Shown here piece after piece: positions 49,229 through 59,074 of a stretch of DNA of 64,000 nucleotides (its first letter is position 1; each line of letters begins with the position of its first letter). The stretch spans positions 2,666,001-2,730,000 of the forward strand of contig NZ_JACCAB010000001.1 in NCBI RefSeq assembly GCF_013408925.1, read 5' to 3'. Origin of the DNA: Pedococcus badiiscoriae. GTDB lineage: Bacteria; Actinomycetota; Actinomycetes; Actinomycetales; Dermatophilaceae. The position numbers and the translations under genes were made by a program. Below the pieces are notes generated by a model, which saw only the letters and a program-made list of their open reading frames with translations, had not been told where the DNA came from and did no database searches.

Positions 49229-51946
49229 ATGGCGACACGTCCGTCCACCTCGACACGCTCCTCCGCGGGCCGTGGCACAGCAACACGCCCCGCCAACCGC
49301 AAGAGCAGCGGCCCCCGCAAGTCGCCTGCCCGCGGCAAGACCAGTGGTGGCGGCCTGCCGTTTCCCCTGCGCGCCGTCAGGGGCACCTGGATGGGCATGG
49401 CGCACGTCGCCGGCGGAGCGGTGCGCAAGGTCGGCAGCAGCGCCCGCGAGCTCGAGCCCGAGCACCGCCGTGACGGCCTGGGATTCACCCTCATCGGCCT
49501 GTCGATCGTCGTGGCCGCCCGCGAGTGGTGGGCCTTCAACGGTGCGATCGGCGACGTCATCCACGCGGTCGTGGCCGGCACGTTCGGGCGCGTGGCCTAT
49601 GCCGTGCCGCTCGCCCTGCTCTTCCTCGGCATCCGCTTCCTGCGCGCACCGCAGGACGACTCGGCCAACTCACGCATCGGCGTGGGCCTGGGAGCGCTCG
49701 CCTTCGCCGCGTGCGGCCTGGCCCACGTGGCCGCAGGCATCCCGTCACCGCCGCACGGCGCTGACGGGATGCGCAACGGCGGCGGCATCATCGGGTTCCT
49801 GGCCTCCAGCCCGCTGGCGGCCGCGGTCTCGGTCTACGGCACCGTGCCGATCCTGTTGATGCTCGGCTTCTTCGGCGTCCTGGTGATGTCCGCGACGCCG
49901 GTGCACATGGTGCCGACCCGGCTGGCCGAGCTGCGCGACCACCTCCTGCACCGAGGGGCCGCAGACTCAGGCCCCGATGCGCCGACCGACGTGGTCGAGG
50001 ACAAGCCGAAGCGTCGTCGCCGCGTGATCGACCCGGAGGGTCCCCTCGAGGGGGACGAGGCGTTCGAGCAGGCCGCGCTGGTGGCCCCGGACGGTCGCAG
50101 GTTCCGGCCGGGTGAGAAGCGCCCGACCTCGCCCGGGGTGCTGGCCCCGTCGGCACCGGCCGACCCGACGTCTCCGATGCGGACCCCCGCCGTCGAGGTC
50201 AAGGCAGCCCTGGAGGCGCCACCGACGACGCCGCTGCCCCAGCGCGTCGAGCAGCTGGCGCTGGCCGGCGACATCACCTACACGTTGCCCGACAACGCGA
50301 TCCTCGAACCCGGCTCGCCGCACAAGACGCGCAGCGCCGCCAACGACCGGGTGGTCGAGTCGCTCACCCAGGTGCTCGAGCAGTTCGACATCGACGCCCA
50401 GGTGACGGGCTTCAGCCGCGGCCCGACGGTCACCCGCTACGAGGTCGAGCTCGGCCGCGGCACCAAGGTCGAGCGCGTCACCGCGCTCTCCAAGAACATC
50501 GCGTATGCCGTGGCGTCCGCGGACGTCCGCATCCTGTCGCCGATCCCGGGCAAGTCCGCGATCGGCATCGAGATCCCCAACGCCGACCGCGAGAAGGTCA
50601 GCCTCGGTGACGTCCTGCGCAGCCAGGCGGCGCGCGGCAACGAGCACCCGATGGTGATGGGGGTCGGCAAGGACGTCGAGGGCGGCTACGTCATCGCCAA
50701 CCTCGCCAAGATGCCCCACCTGCTCGTCGCCGGCGCCACCGGCGCCGGCAAGTCCAGCTTCGTCAACTCGATGATCACCTCGATCCTCATGCGCGCGACG
50801 CCGGACGAGGTGCGCATGGTCCTGGTGGACCCCAAGCGGGTGGAGCTCACGGCATACGAGGGGATCCCACACCTCATCACCCCGATCATCACGAACCCCA
50901 AGAAGGCCGCGGAGGCGCTCGCCTGGGTGGTCCGCGAGATGGACACCCGCTACGACGACCTGGCCCAGTTCGGGTTCAAGCACATCGACGACTTCAACAA
51001 GGCCGTCAAGGCGGGCAAGGTCAAGCCGCTGCCGGGGTCGGAGCGGACCATCCACCCCTACCCGTACCTGCTGGTCATCGTCGACGAGCTCGCCGACCTG
51101 ATGATGGTCGCGCCGCGAGACGTCGAGGAGTCGATCGTCCGGATCACCCAGCTCGCACGGGCCGCCGGCATCCACCTGGTGCTGGCCACGCAGCGTCCCT
51201 CGGTCGACGTCGTCACCGGTCTGATCAAGGCCAACGTCCCCTCGCGGATGGCCTTCGCGACGTCCTCGCTGGCCGACAGCCGGGTCGTGCTCGACCAGCC
51301 CGGTGCCGAGAAGCTGATCGGACAGGGCGACGCGCTGTTCCTGCCGATGGGCTCGTCCAAGACGATGCGCGTCCAGGGCGCCTGGGTCACCGAGTCCGAG
51401 ATCCAGCAGGTCGTCAAGCACGTGACCGGCCAGCTCAAGCCCAGCTACCGCGAGGACGTGACCGTGGTCGCGGCCAAGAAGCAGGTGGACGACGACATCG
51501 GCGACGACCTCGAGCTGCTGCTGCAGGCGACCGAGCTCGTCGTGACGACCCAGTTCGGCTCGACCTCGATGCTGCAGCGCAAGCTGCGGGTCGGGTTCGC
51601 CAAGGCCGGGCGCCTCATGGACCTGCTCGAGTCCCGCGGCGTGGTCGGCCCCTCGGAGGGCTCCAAGGCGCGTGACGTGCTCATCAAGCTCGACGACCTG
51701 CCGATGACGCTGGCCCTCATGCGCGGGGACGAGGTCCCCGACCCGGAGCCGGTCTTCGACGGCGAGGCGCTGTCCTCGTCACCGGGGGTGACCCACGACT
51801 CCGTCGACCGCACCGACGAGGTCCGGACGGGGTATGCCGCGGCGCCGGACCCGCGGTACGCCGACGACCCGGTCGCCAGGAGCCTGGCCGGTCGGGAGGA
51901 GGTCGAGGAGTCCCTCGACGCCTGGGAGCTCACCGGGCGCGACTGA
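49229..51946 (+). CDS. ftsK: DNA translocase FtsK/SpoIIIE
   Basis: The 905-aa septal DNA pump clears chromosomes from the division plane. A basic start (about 1-45) precedes about four membrane helices (about 75-215), a Pro/Glu linker (about 230-340), the alpha-beta motor with Walker A VAGATGAGKSSF (near 498) and Walker B LVIVDELADL (near 615), and the C-terminal gamma winged helix (about 765-830; QRKLRVGFAKAGRLMDLLE). The tail after it is acidic. Confidence 0.97.
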   Translation: MATRPSTSTRSSAGRGTATRPANRKSSGPRKSPARGKTSGGGLPFPLRAVRGTWMGMAHVAGGAVRKVGSSARELEPEHRRDGLGFTLIGLSIVVAAREWWAFNGAIGDVIHAVVAGTFGRVAYAVPLALLFLGIRFLRAPQDDSANSRIGVGLGALAFAACGLAHVAAGIPSPPHGADGMRNGGGIIGFLASSPLAAAVSVYGTVPILLMLGFFGVLVMSATPVHMVPTRLAELRDHLLHRGAADSGPDAPTDVVEDKPKRRRRVIDPEGPLEGDEAFEQAALVAPDGRRFRPGEKRPTSPGVLAPSAPADPTSPMRTPAVEVKAALEAPPTTPLPQRVEQLALAGDITYTLPDNAILEPGSPHKTRSAANDRVVESLTQVLEQFDIDAQVTGFSRGPTVTRYEVELGRGTKVERVTALSKNIAYAVASADVRILSPIPGKSAIGIEIPNADREKVSLGDVLRSQAARGNEHPMVMGVGKDVEGGYVIANLAKMPHLLVAGATGAGKSSFVNSMITSILMRATPDEVRMVLVDPKRVELTAYEGIPHLITPIITNPKKAAEALAWVVREMDTRYDDLAQFGFKHIDDFNKAVKAGKVKPLPGSERTIHPYPYLLVIVDELADLMMVAPRDVEESIVRITQLARAAGIHLVLATQRPSVDVVTGLIKANVPSRMAFATSSLADSRVVLDQPGAEKLIGQGDALFLPMGSSKTMRVQGAWVTESEIQQVVKHVTGQLKPSYREDVTVVAAKKQVDDDIGDDLELLLQATELVVTTQFGSTSMLQRKLRVGFAKAGRLMDLLESRGVVGPSEGSKARDVLIKLDDLPMTLALMRGDEVPDPEPVFDGEALSSSPGVTHDSVDRTDEVRTGYAAAPDPRYADDPVARSLAGREEVEESLDAWELTGRD

Positions 51947-51986
51947 GCCTGCTGGACACGGGCGAAGCGCACACACTGCGAGACGT

Positions 51987-52017
51987 GGGGCACGGGGTGG
52001 AATGGATCCCGTGCCCC
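51987..52017 (+). terminator. ftsK terminator
   Basis: 10-bp stem GGGGCACGGG / CCCGTGCCCC with an 11-nt loop, 40 nt after the ftsK stop; a short TCGTCGTT tail follows. Confidence 0.75.
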
Positions 52018-52033
52018 TCGTCGTTGCGCAGAG

Positions 52034-53305
52034 GTGACTGCCGCCCCTGAGACCCTCACTGACGCCACCCCGACTCGAACCTCCGCTCCGACTCTCACTC
52101 CGACTGCCGCTCCGACGGGCCGCTCCTACGTGCGCTTCGTCCTGGTGCTCGGCGCGCTCATCGCCATCGGGCCGCTGACCATCGACACCTACCTGCCGGC
52201 GCTGCCCTCCATCACGCGCGACCTCGCAGCGTCGGAGTCGGCGGTGCAGGGCACGTTGACAGGCATCCTGCTCGGCATGGGGCTCGGGCAGCTCTTGGTC
52301 GGCCCCCTCGCCGATGCCGTCGGTCGCCGTCGGCCGCTGATCGCGGGTCTGGCACTGCACATCGCGGCATCGGTGTTCTGCGCGTTCGCGCCGTCCATCG
52401 AGCTGCTGACCGTCGGACGGGCGGTCCAGGGGCTGGGCAACGCCGCCGTCGCGGTGGTCTCGATGGCGATGGTGCGCGACCTGTTCGCGGGTTCCGCGGC
52501 GGCGACGATGCTCTCCCGGCTGATGCTCGTCATGGGGCTCGCCCCCGTGCTGGCGCCAACCCTGGGCGGTTTCATCCTCAGGCTCACGTCGTGGCGCGGG
52601 GTCTTCGGAATCCTCGCCGTGGCCGGGGTGCTGCTGGTGACGCTGGCCAGCCTCGCCCTGCGGGAGACCCTGCCGCCCGAGCGCCGCCGGCCGATGGCCC
52701 TCCGCCCGGTGCTCAGCACCTACGGCATGCTCCTGCGCGACCGGACCTTCGTCGGGCTGGTCCTGATCAGTGGCCTCATGTTCGCGACGCTGTTCTCCTA
52801 CATCGGCGGTTCCTCGTTCGTGCTCCAGAACATCTACGGCCTGAGCGTGACCCAGTTCGGGCTGGCCTTCGGCCTCAACTCGCTCGGGTTCCTCACCGGG
52901 TCGCAGGTGAACCCCTTCCTGCTCAAGCGGTTCCAGCCGCGCCAGCTGGTCCGGGCGGGCGTGACGATCGGTGCGGTTGCAGCGCTGCTCCTGCTGGCGT
53001 CGGCGGTCACCGGAGTCGGGGGCCTGCCCATGGTCCTCGGCCCGCTGTGGTTCCTGTTGTTCTCGTGCGGCCTCACGCTGCCCAACACTCCGGCCCTCGC
53101 CCTGACGCGTCACGGGGAGGCGGCCGGGACCGCCGCCGCACTGCTCGGCGCCTCGCAGTTCGTGATCGGTGGCGCGGCAGCCCCGCTCATCGGGATGATG
53201 GGATCGGGCTCGGCCGTCCCCATGGCGCTGGTCATGTCGGTCACCGCCTCGCTGGCGGCGCTCGTGGCCGCCCGTACCCTGCGCGTGAGCGTCGTCACGA
53301 CCTGA
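52034..53305 (+). CDS. MFS transporter, Bcr/CflA family
   Basis: The 423-aa drug/H+ antiporter-like protein has a Thr/Ala/Pro-rich N-terminus, then 12 helices. Family motifs are GPLTIDTYLPALPSI at helix 1 and GPLADAVGRRRPLIAG in loop 2-3. Homologues export bicyclomycin, chloramphenicol or cysteine; the substrate here is unknown. The GTG start at 52034 follows GCAGAG; no strong SD. Confidence 0.9.
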   Translation: MTAAPETLTDATPTRTSAPTLTPTAAPTGRSYVRFVLVLGALIAIGPLTIDTYLPALPSITRDLAASESAVQGTLTGILLGMGLGQLLVGPLADAVGRRRPLIAGLALHIAASVFCAFAPSIELLTVGRAVQGLGNAAVAVVSMAMVRDLFAGSAAATMLSRLMLVMGLAPVLAPTLGGFILRLTSWRGVFGILAVAGVLLVTLASLALRETLPPERRRPMALRPVLSTYGMLLRDRTFVGLVLISGLMFATLFSYIGGSSFVLQNIYGLSVTQFGLAFGLNSLGFLTGSQVNPFLLKRFQPRQLVRAGVTIGAVAALLLLASAVTGVGGLPMVLGPLWFLLFSCGLTLPNTPALALTRHGEAAGTAAALLGASQFVIGGAAAPLIGMMGSGSAVPMALVMSVTASLAALVAARTLRVSVVTT

Positions 53306-53368
53306 GGCGGCGCCGCGCGCCCTCCCCGGGTGTGTCGCTGTGTGTCGCTCACTGCAAAGGACTCTGAG

Positions 53369-54034
53369 ATGCTGATCCACCCCTGGGACGCCGCGTTGGA
53401 CGCGGCGGAGTGGCGCGACTGGCTGGCCGGGACGGACCGTTTCGGTGTCTTGGCCGTCAACAACGTGGACCCCGCGTCAGCGCCCTTGGTGCTGCCCACC
53501 CACTTCACCATCGGCGAGGGCGAGCTCCTGCTGCACCTGGCCCGGCCCAACCCGGTCTGGCCGCACCTCGAGGCAGCGACGCAGGTGCGTCTGGCCGTCG
53601 TCGGGGACTACGCCTTCATCCCCGGCCACTGGCGTGCCAAGGCTGGCGGGCCTGACGAAGACGGGGTGCCGACCAGCTACTACGCCTCGGTGCAGTTCGT
53701 CTGTCGCCCCATCGTCGTCGACGACCCTGCCGGCAAGGTGAGCATCCTCGAGAGCCAGCTCGCCGATCTCCAGCCTGAGGGTGGACACGCCCCCGTGGCC
53801 GTCGACGCGCCGCCCTACGGACGCCTGCTGCCCGGCATCCGCGGCGTCCGTCTGCAGATCCTCGCTGTCGACGCGAAGTTCAAGTACGACGACGCCAACC
53901 CCGTCGACCACCGGGCTCGTGTCAGTGACCAGCTCGACCACCGCGACCACGCCCTCGACCGCGGCGCTGCCAGTCAGCAGCGTCGACGCCTGGGTCGGGT
54001 CGGGGACTGGAAGTCGCACCGGACCACACCCTGA
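53369..54034 (+). CDS. FMN-binding split-barrel protein, PaiB-like
   Basis: The 221-aa protein looks like the PaiB / FMN-binding negative transcriptional regulator family (PTHFTIGEGELLLHLARPNP, then ATQVRLAVVGDYAFIPGHW). The C-terminal part includes RLLPGIRGVRLQILAVDAKFK, typical of the family's second half. AAAGGA lies ahead of the ATG at 53369. Regulatory function of the family was shown for Bacillus PaiB only; here an FMN-binding role is inferred. Confidence 0.85.
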   Translation: MLIHPWDAALDAAEWRDWLAGTDRFGVLAVNNVDPASAPLVLPTHFTIGEGELLLHLARPNPVWPHLEAATQVRLAVVGDYAFIPGHWRAKAGGPDEDGVPTSYYASVQFVCRPIVVDDPAGKVSILESQLADLQPEGGHAPVAVDAPPYGRLLPGIRGVRLQILAVDAKFKYDDANPVDHRARVSDQLDHRDHALDRGAASQQRRRLGRVGDWKSHRTTP

Positions 54035-54097
54035 GGACCCGTACCGCTGCCGTCGCGACGGCTACTGTGGTCACTTCGACTCGGAGGGAGCATCCGC

Positions 54098-54502
54098 ATG
54101 ACCGCCACCCCAACCGTCCAGCACATCCCCGGCGTGGGCACCGTGTACCTCCCGGTGAGCGACCAGGACCGTTCGCTCGCGTTCTACCGCGACCTGCTCG
54201 GCTTCGAGGTCCGCACTGACACCGAGTTCGGCGAGGGATTCCGCTGGGTCGAGGTGGCTCCAGCCGGTGCGTACACCGTGATCGCCCTCGTGCCGCCGAT
54301 GGGCGAGGAGGCCCCACAGCCTGGTGGCAATGCGCCGTTCGGCTTCGACACGCCCAACCTCGAGGAGGCGATGGCCGAGTTCAGCTCGCGCGGCATCAAG
54401 TTCGAGGACCTGATGGGCGGCGAGGGTCCCGTGCCGGCGATGGCGTACTTCCGCGACCCCGACGGCAACCGCATCCTGCTGGTCGAGGAGACCACGCGCT
54501 GA
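54098..54502 (+). CDS. VOC/glyoxalase-like protein
   Basis: The 134-aa protein has one vicinal-oxygen-chelate domain with two beta-alpha-beta-beta-beta units: VYLPVSDQDRSLAFYRDLLGF at the start and YFRDPDGNRILLVEE at the end, the Glu being a possible metal ligand. The substrate is unknown. SD CGGAGGGAG at about 54081 suits this ATG. Confidence 0.9.
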   Translation: MTATPTVQHIPGVGTVYLPVSDQDRSLAFYRDLLGFEVRTDTEFGEGFRWVEVAPAGAYTVIALVPPMGEEAPQPGGNAPFGFDTPNLEEAMAEFSSRGIKFEDLMGGEGPVPAMAYFRDPDGNRILLVEETTR

Positions 54503-54533
54503 CAGCCGCCAGCACAGAGGTGACACGCCCACC

Positions 54534-54539
54534 TAGGGT
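54534..54539 (+). promoter_or_regulatory. -10 box of leaderless channel-like gene
   Basis: TAGGGT, 6 nt before the ATG at 54546. Confidence 0.62.
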
Positions 54540-54545
54540 GTCGCC

Positions 54546-55208
54546 ATGCGTGATTGGCTCGCAGCCGTCAAGGGACATCCGAGTGGGGTGCTCCTCGCGG
54601 CCCAGCTGCTGGAGGTGCTGGCGTACCCCTTCGCCGGGGACACCCCGATCGGGCGGACCGTCATCGGGGTGTTCGGCGTGCTGGTGCTGTCGATCGCGGT
54701 GTATGCCGTGCGCGCCACCCCGGCCCTGACCTGGGTCGCGGTGGTGATCGGCGTCCCGGTCGTGGCGCTGACCGTCGCGGAGGGCCTGGCCCCGACGAAC
54801 CAGGCGGTGGTGTTCTGGTCGGGGATCCTGCACGCAGTGTTCTACGGCTACACCGGGTACGGCCTGATCCGTTACCTCTTCGACGACTCCTGGGTGACCC
54901 GCGACGAGATCTTCGCCGTGGGCGCGAACTTCACGGTCGTCTCGTGGATGTTCGCCCATCTGTTCAGTGCCGTCCAGGTAGTTGAGCCCGGTTCGTTCAC
55001 GGCGTTCCAGGGGGAGGGCCACCGCACCTTCCTCGAGTTGCTCTACCTGTCCTTCGCCAACCTGACCAGCGTCGGGCTGTCCGATGTGACCGCGGTCCTG
55101 CCGCTCGCGCGCTCGGTCGTGATCATCGAGCAGGTCGCCGGCGTGATGTACGTGGCGCTGATCATCGCCCGCGTCGTGGGCCTGACCATCACGCGCTGGC
55201 GCACCTAG
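54546..55208 (+). CDS. ion-channel-like membrane protein with non-canonical filter
   Basis: The 220-aa protein has about six hydrophobic segments. The last part looks like a two-helix pore module: LLYLSFANLTSVGLSDV followed by a helix VVIIEQVAGVMYVALIIARVVG. The stretch TSVGLSD aligns with the K+ channel filter TVGYGD, but the Tyr-Gly pair is Leu-Ser. It could be a degenerate potassium or non-selective channel. The stop overlaps the convergent dipeptidase gene by four bases. Confidence 0.8.
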   Translation: MRDWLAAVKGHPSGVLLAAQLLEVLAYPFAGDTPIGRTVIGVFGVLVLSIAVYAVRATPALTWVAVVIGVPVVALTVAEGLAPTNQAVVFWSGILHAVFYGYTGYGLIRYLFDDSWVTRDEIFAVGANFTVVSWMFAHLFSAVQVVEPGSFTAFQGEGHRTFLELLYLSFANLTSVGLSDVTAVLPLARSVVIIEQVAGVMYVALIIARVVGLTITRWRT

Positions 55209-56416
55209 CCAGGAGCCGGCGGCTCTGCGTCGAGGTCGCGGATGGTGGCCAGGCTCGGACCGCGCTGCTCCTGCAGCGCCCTCGCCGCCGCCTCGGCCTC
55301 CCGCATCACCCGAAGGATGTTGCCACTGGTGAGCTTGCCGAGGTCGTCGTCGGACCAGCCACGGTCGGCCAGGGCGCCGAGCAGCCGGGGGTACCCGGTG
55401 ACGTCTTCGAGCCCTGCGGGGAGGGCCGCCACACCGTCGTAGTCGCCGCCCAGTCCGACGTGGTCGACCCCCGCCACGTCGCGCACGTGCTCGACGTGGC
55501 GGACGACGTCGTCCAGCGTCGCCTTGGGGGTGGGTCGGGTGAGGCAGTACTCGTCGTAGAACGCCGTGTATGCGTCCGCGTCGGTCGGCGTGATTCCCTG
55601 TTCTGCCGCAACGGCATTCAGCTCCAGGCGCCAGGCCGCCGCCTCGGCGTTCACGAACGTCGGCACGAACGTCACCATGCAGACACCGTTGTTGTCGCGC
55701 AGCGACTCCAGGACGTCGTCCGGGACGTTGCGGGGACTGTCGCAGACCGCCTGCGCCGAGCTGTGGCTGAAGATGGCCGGCGCCTGCGCCACACGCAGGG
55801 CGTCGCGCATCGTGTCGGCCGAGACGTGGCTGAGGTCGACGAGCATGCCGATCCGGTTCATCTCCCGCACGACCTCGACGCCGAACGCAGACAGCCCCTG
55901 GTGGACGGGCACGTCGGTGGCCGAGTCCGCCCAGTCCACGTTGCTGTTGTGCGTCAGGGTCAGGTAGCGCACCCCGAGGACGTGCAGCATCCGCAGGGTC
56001 GCCAGCGAGTTGTTGATCGAGTGACCGCCCTCGGCGCCCAGCAGGGACGCGATCCGTCCCGACTCCCATGCACGGGCCACCTCGTCCGAGGTGCGCGCGA
56101 AAGCCAGCCGGTCGGCATACCTGGCCACCATCTGGTGACCCGCGTCGATCTGCTCCAGCGTCGCGCTCACGGCGTCGTCCCCGCTCATCGATGCGGGCAC
56201 GAAGACGGACCAGAACTGACCGCCGACGCCGCCCTGCGCGAGGCGCGGCAGGTCGGTGTGGGTCGGGGTGCCACCCGCCTCGAGGTCGAGCCGGGCGAAG
56301 TCGTAGCCCACCCGAGCGCGCGCCTCCCACAGGAGGTCGTTGTGCCCGTCGACGACGGGGTGGCGCTGGAGCAGCGCGCTGATCCGGGCGGGGGTCGCAT
56401 CGACTGTCGCGGTCAT
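55205..56416 (-). CDS. membrane dipeptidase (renal dipeptidase family, M19)
   Basis: The 403-aa zinc peptidase-fold protein has ligand groups DGHNDLLWE (His-x-Asp, near 22), GAEGGHSI (Glu bridging, near 128), VDLSHVS (near 193), FSHSS (near 214) and GLGGDYDG (near 298). Family members cleave dipeptides, often with D-residues or beta-lactam activity. No signal peptide, so it is probably cytoplasmic. Confidence 0.92.
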   Translation of the reverse strand: MTATVDATPARISALLQRHPVVDGHNDLLWEARARVGYDFARLDLEAGGTPTHTDLPRLAQGGVGGQFWSVFVPASMSGDDAVSATLEQIDAGHQMVARYADRLAFARTSDEVARAWESGRIASLLGAEGGHSINNSLATLRMLHVLGVRYLTLTHNSNVDWADSATDVPVHQGLSAFGVEVVREMNRIGMLVDLSHVSADTMRDALRVAQAPAIFSHSSAQAVCDSPRNVPDDVLESLRDNNGVCMVTFVPTFVNAEAAAWRLELNAVAAEQGITPTDADAYTAFYDEYCLTRPTPKATLDDVVRHVEHVRDVAGVDHVGLGGDYDGVAALPAGLEDVTGYPRLLGALADRGWSDDDLGKLTSGNILRVMREAEAAARALQEQRGPSLATIRDLDAEPPAPG

Positions 56417-56422
56417 GGCGCC

Positions 56423-56428
56423 ACGCTA
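56423..56428 (-). promoter_or_regulatory. -10 box of leaderless dipeptidase gene
   Basis: TAGCGT on the minus strand, 6 nt before the ATG at 56416. Only 8 bp separate it from the rimO -10 box on the other strand. Confidence 0.62.
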
Positions 56429-56436
56429 CCCACCTC

Positions 56437-56442
56437 TAGAGT
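56437..56442 (+). promoter_or_regulatory. -10 box of leaderless rimO operon
   Basis: TAGAGT, 6 nt before the ATG at 56449. Confidence 0.62.
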
Positions 56443-56448
56443 GGGGGC

Positions 56449-57924
56449 ATGGTTTCGACGGCACAGGGCGCTCCGACGGCTCAGCGCAGCGTCGCCCTGG
56501 TCACCCTGGGCTGCACCCGCAACGAAGTCGACTCCGAGGAGCTGGCGGGGCGGCTGGCCGCTGAGGGCTGGTTGCTCGTCGACGACGCCGACGACGCCGA
56601 TGTGGCGGTGGTCAATACCTGCGGGTTCGTCGAGCAGGCCAAGAAGGACTCGATCGACGTGCTGCTCGAGGCCTCGGCCCGCAAGGGGCAGTCGAAGACC
56701 CAGAAGGTCGTGGCGGTGGGCTGCCTCGCCGAGCGGTACGGCCAGCAGCTGGCCGACGAGCTGCCCGAGGCCGACGCGGTCCTGGGTTTCGACTCCTACG
56801 TCGACATGTCGGCCCACCTGCGCGCCATCCTCGACGGGCACGCTCCCGCCTCGCACACTCCCTCCGACCGGCGCCGGCTGCTGCCGTTGTCACCGGTCCA
56901 GCGGCAGGAAGGCTCGGCGGGCGTCGCGCTGCCGGGCCATGGCGAAGCCCCGGATGGTCCCTTCCCGGCATCCGGGCCGCGGGTCATCCGGGCCCGCCTC
57001 GACGGTCGCCCCTGGGCCCCCCTGAAGATCGCCAGCGGCTGCGACCGACGGTGTGCCTTCTGCGCCATCCCGATGTTCCGAGGGGCCTTCGTGTCGCGGC
57101 GTCCGCACGACATCGTGGCGGAGGCGCGGTGGCTGGGGGAGCGCGGCGTCAAGGAGCTGTTCCTGGTCAGCGAGAACTCGACGTCCTACGGCAAGGACCT
57201 CGGGGACATCGGCCTGCTCGAGAAGCTCTTGCCCGACCTTGCGGCGGTCCCAGGGATCGAACGGGTGCGGGTGAGCTACCTTCAGCCCGCCGAGATCCGC
57301 CCCGCTCTCCTCGACGCGATGGCCACCGTGCCCGGCGTCGTGCCCTACTTCGACATCTCGTTCCAGCACGCGTCGGCCCCCCTGCTGCGCTCGATGCGGC
57401 GGTTCGGTGGTCGCGAGGCGTTCCTCGGGCTCCTGGACGAGGTGCGTGCCCGGGTGCCGCAGGCCGGCATCCGCAGCAACGTCATCGTGGGGTTCCCCGG
57501 TGAGACCGAGGACGACCTCCTCGAGCTCGAGGCGTTCCTCGTGGCCGCCAGGCTCGACGTCGTCGGCGTGTTCGGCTACTCGGACGAGGACGGCACCGAG
57601 GCCGAGACCTACGGCGACAAGCTCTCGGACGACGTCGTGGCGCAGCGGGTCTCGCGCTTCTCCGCCCTCATCGAGGAGCTGAACCTCCAGCGTGCCGAGG
57701 AGCGCATCGGTGAGGTCGTCGACGTGCTCGTCGAGTCCGTCCCCGCGGGGGACGACGAGGACGAGGAGACCTCGGTCGTGGGCCGCGCGGCCCACCAGGG
57801 GCCGGACGTCGATGGCGTGACCATGCTCGACCCCGGCGAGTTCCCCGACGTCGCGGTCGGCGACATCGTGCGGGCCGTCGTGACTGGGACCGAGGGGATC
57901 GACCTGCTGGCCGCGCGATGCTGA
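56449..57924 (+). CDS. rimO: ribosomal protein S12 methylthiotransferase RimO
   Basis: The 491-aa radical-SAM enzyme adds a methylthio group to S12 Asp. The N-terminal MTTase domain has Cys in [23 protein letters not shown] and [10 protein letters not shown]. The radical SAM triad is CDRRCAFC (near 197). The TRAM domain is at the end (about 420-490). It carries about 35 extra residues of low-similarity linker before the radical SAM core. The stop overlaps pgsA (ATGCTGA). Confidence 0.95.
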   Translation: MVSTAQGAPTAQRSVALVTLGCTRNEVDSEELAGRLAAEGWLLVDDADDADVAVVNTCGFVEQAKKDSIDVLLEASARKGQSKTQKVVAVGCLAERYGQQLADELPEADAVLGFDSYVDMSAHLRAILDGHAPASHTPSDRRRLLPLSPVQRQEGSAGVALPGHGEAPDGPFPASGPRVIRARLDGRPWAPLKIASGCDRRCAFCAIPMFRGAFVSRRPHDIVAEARWLGERGVKELFLVSENSTSYGKDLGDIGLLEKLLPDLAAVPGIERVRVSYLQPAEIRPALLDAMATVPGVVPYFDISFQHASAPLLRSMRRFGGREAFLGLLDEVRARVPQAGIRSNVIVGFPGETEDDLLELEAFLVAARLDVVGVFGYSDEDGTEAETYGDKLSDDVVAQRVSRFSALIEELNLQRAEERIGEVVDVLVESVPAGDDEDEETSVVGRAAHQGPDVDGVTMLDPGEFPDVAVGDIVRAVVTGTEGIDLLAARC

Positions 57925-58583
57925 GCGAGTCCGCTCCGGCGCCCGACCCGGCCGCGACACCGGTGGCCGTCCCGCCGCCGAGCTCGTGGAACATCGCGAA
58001 CGCCCTCACGGTCACCCGGATCCTGCTCGTGCCGGTCTACGGCTGGCTGCTGCTGTTCGACGGCGGGGAACGATCCGCAATGCGGTGGACGGCTGCCGCT
58101 GTCTTCGTCTTCGCGACGCTCACCGACCGCGTGGATGGCGACCTCGCCCGGAAGCGTGGCCTGGTCACCAACTTCGGCAAGATCGCCGACCCGATCGCGG
58201 ACAAGACCCTGATGGGCATGGCGTTCGTGGGGTTGTCGGTCCTCGGCGAGCTGCCCTGGTGGGTCACCGTCGTCGTGCTCGTGCGCGAGTGGGGGGTGAC
58301 GGTGCTGCGGTTCTTCGTCATCCGCCACGGGGTCATGCCCGCCGGTCGTGGCGGCAAGGTCAAGACGGCGCTGCAGTTCTTCGGCCTGCTGATGTTCACG
58401 CTGCCGTTGGGCTCCTTCGCTGGAGCGGGAGCCTGGACCCGGGTCGCCGATGGCGTCCTCGGGCTCGCGGTCGTCGTCACCGTCGTGACCGGCCTCGACA
58501 TCGTGATCAAGGCGTTGCGCATGCGGCAGACCAGCGAGCGATCCGCGATGAAGCGCGCCCGCCGGGCCGCCCGCCAAGGATGA
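57918..58583 (+). CDS. pgsA: CDP-diacylglycerol-glycerol-3-phosphate 3-phosphatidyltransferase
   Basis: The 221-aa integral membrane enzyme makes phosphatidylglycerol phosphate, the precursor of PG and cardiolipin. The CDP-alcohol motif D-x2-DG-x2-AR-x8-G-x3-D-x3-D is complete ([13 protein letters not shown] to ADPIADK, about 74-100). The N-terminus is Pro/Ala-rich, the C-terminus is basic and may face the cytoplasm. It is a typical neighbour of rimO and cinA. Confidence 0.95.
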   Translation: MLSESAPAPDPAATPVAVPPPSSWNIANALTVTRILLVPVYGWLLLFDGGERSAMRWTAAAVFVFATLTDRVDGDLARKRGLVTNFGKIADPIADKTLMGMAFVGLSVLGELPWWVTVVVLVREWGVTVLRFFVIRHGVMPAGRGGKVKTALQFFGLLMFTLPLGSFAGAGAWTRVADGVLGLAVVVTVVTGLDIVIKALRMRQTSERSAMKRARRAARQG

Positions 58584-59074
58584 GCACGGCAGGCGAGGTG
58601 GTCGCTGCCCTGGTCTCGGGGGGGCACAGCATCGCCACGGCCGAGTCCCTCACCGGCGGCCTGGTCTGCGCCGAGCTGACCGCGGTGCCGGGCGCGTCCG
58701 CCGTGGTGCGGGGTGCCGTGGTGGCCTACGCGACGGAGCTCAAGGCGCGCGTGCTCGACGTCGACGCCGACCTGCTCGCAGCCGGGGGCGCGGTCCAGGC
58801 CGAGGTGGCACGACAGATGGCGACCGGGGTATGCCGGGTGGTGGGGTCCGACCTCGGCGTCGCCACCACCGGGGTGGCCGGCCCGGATCCGCAGGATGGC
58901 CACCCAGTCGGGACGGTGTTCGTGGCGGCGGCGTTCGACGGACAGGTGGCCGTGCGCGAGCTGGCGCTGTCCGGGGACCGCGCGTCGATCCGATGTCAGA
59001 CCGTGGAGCACGCGCTGGCCCTGGTGCTCGAGCTGCTGAGGGGTGCGGAAGATTCTCACGCTGTGAACCGTTGA
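58580..59074 (+). CDS. cinA: CinA C-terminal domain protein (nicotinamide-nucleotide amidase, PncC-like)
   Basis: The 164-aa single-domain form: IATAESLTGGLVCAEL (catalytic Ser/Lys fold start), VVAYATELKARVLDV and TTGVAGPDPQDGHPVGTVF. PncC deamidates NMN to NaMN for NAD salvage. The ATG at 58580 overlaps the pgsA stop (ATGA). The N-terminal MoCF-like domain of long CinA is absent, as usual in this neighbourhood. Confidence 0.93.
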   Translation: MSTAGEVVAALVSGGHSIATAESLTGGLVCAELTAVPGASAVVRGAVVAYATELKARVLDVDADLLAAGGAVQAEVARQMATGVCRVVGSDLGVATTGVAGPDPQDGHPVGTVFVAAAFDGQVAVRELALSGDRASIRCQTVEHALALVLELLRGAEDSHAVNR

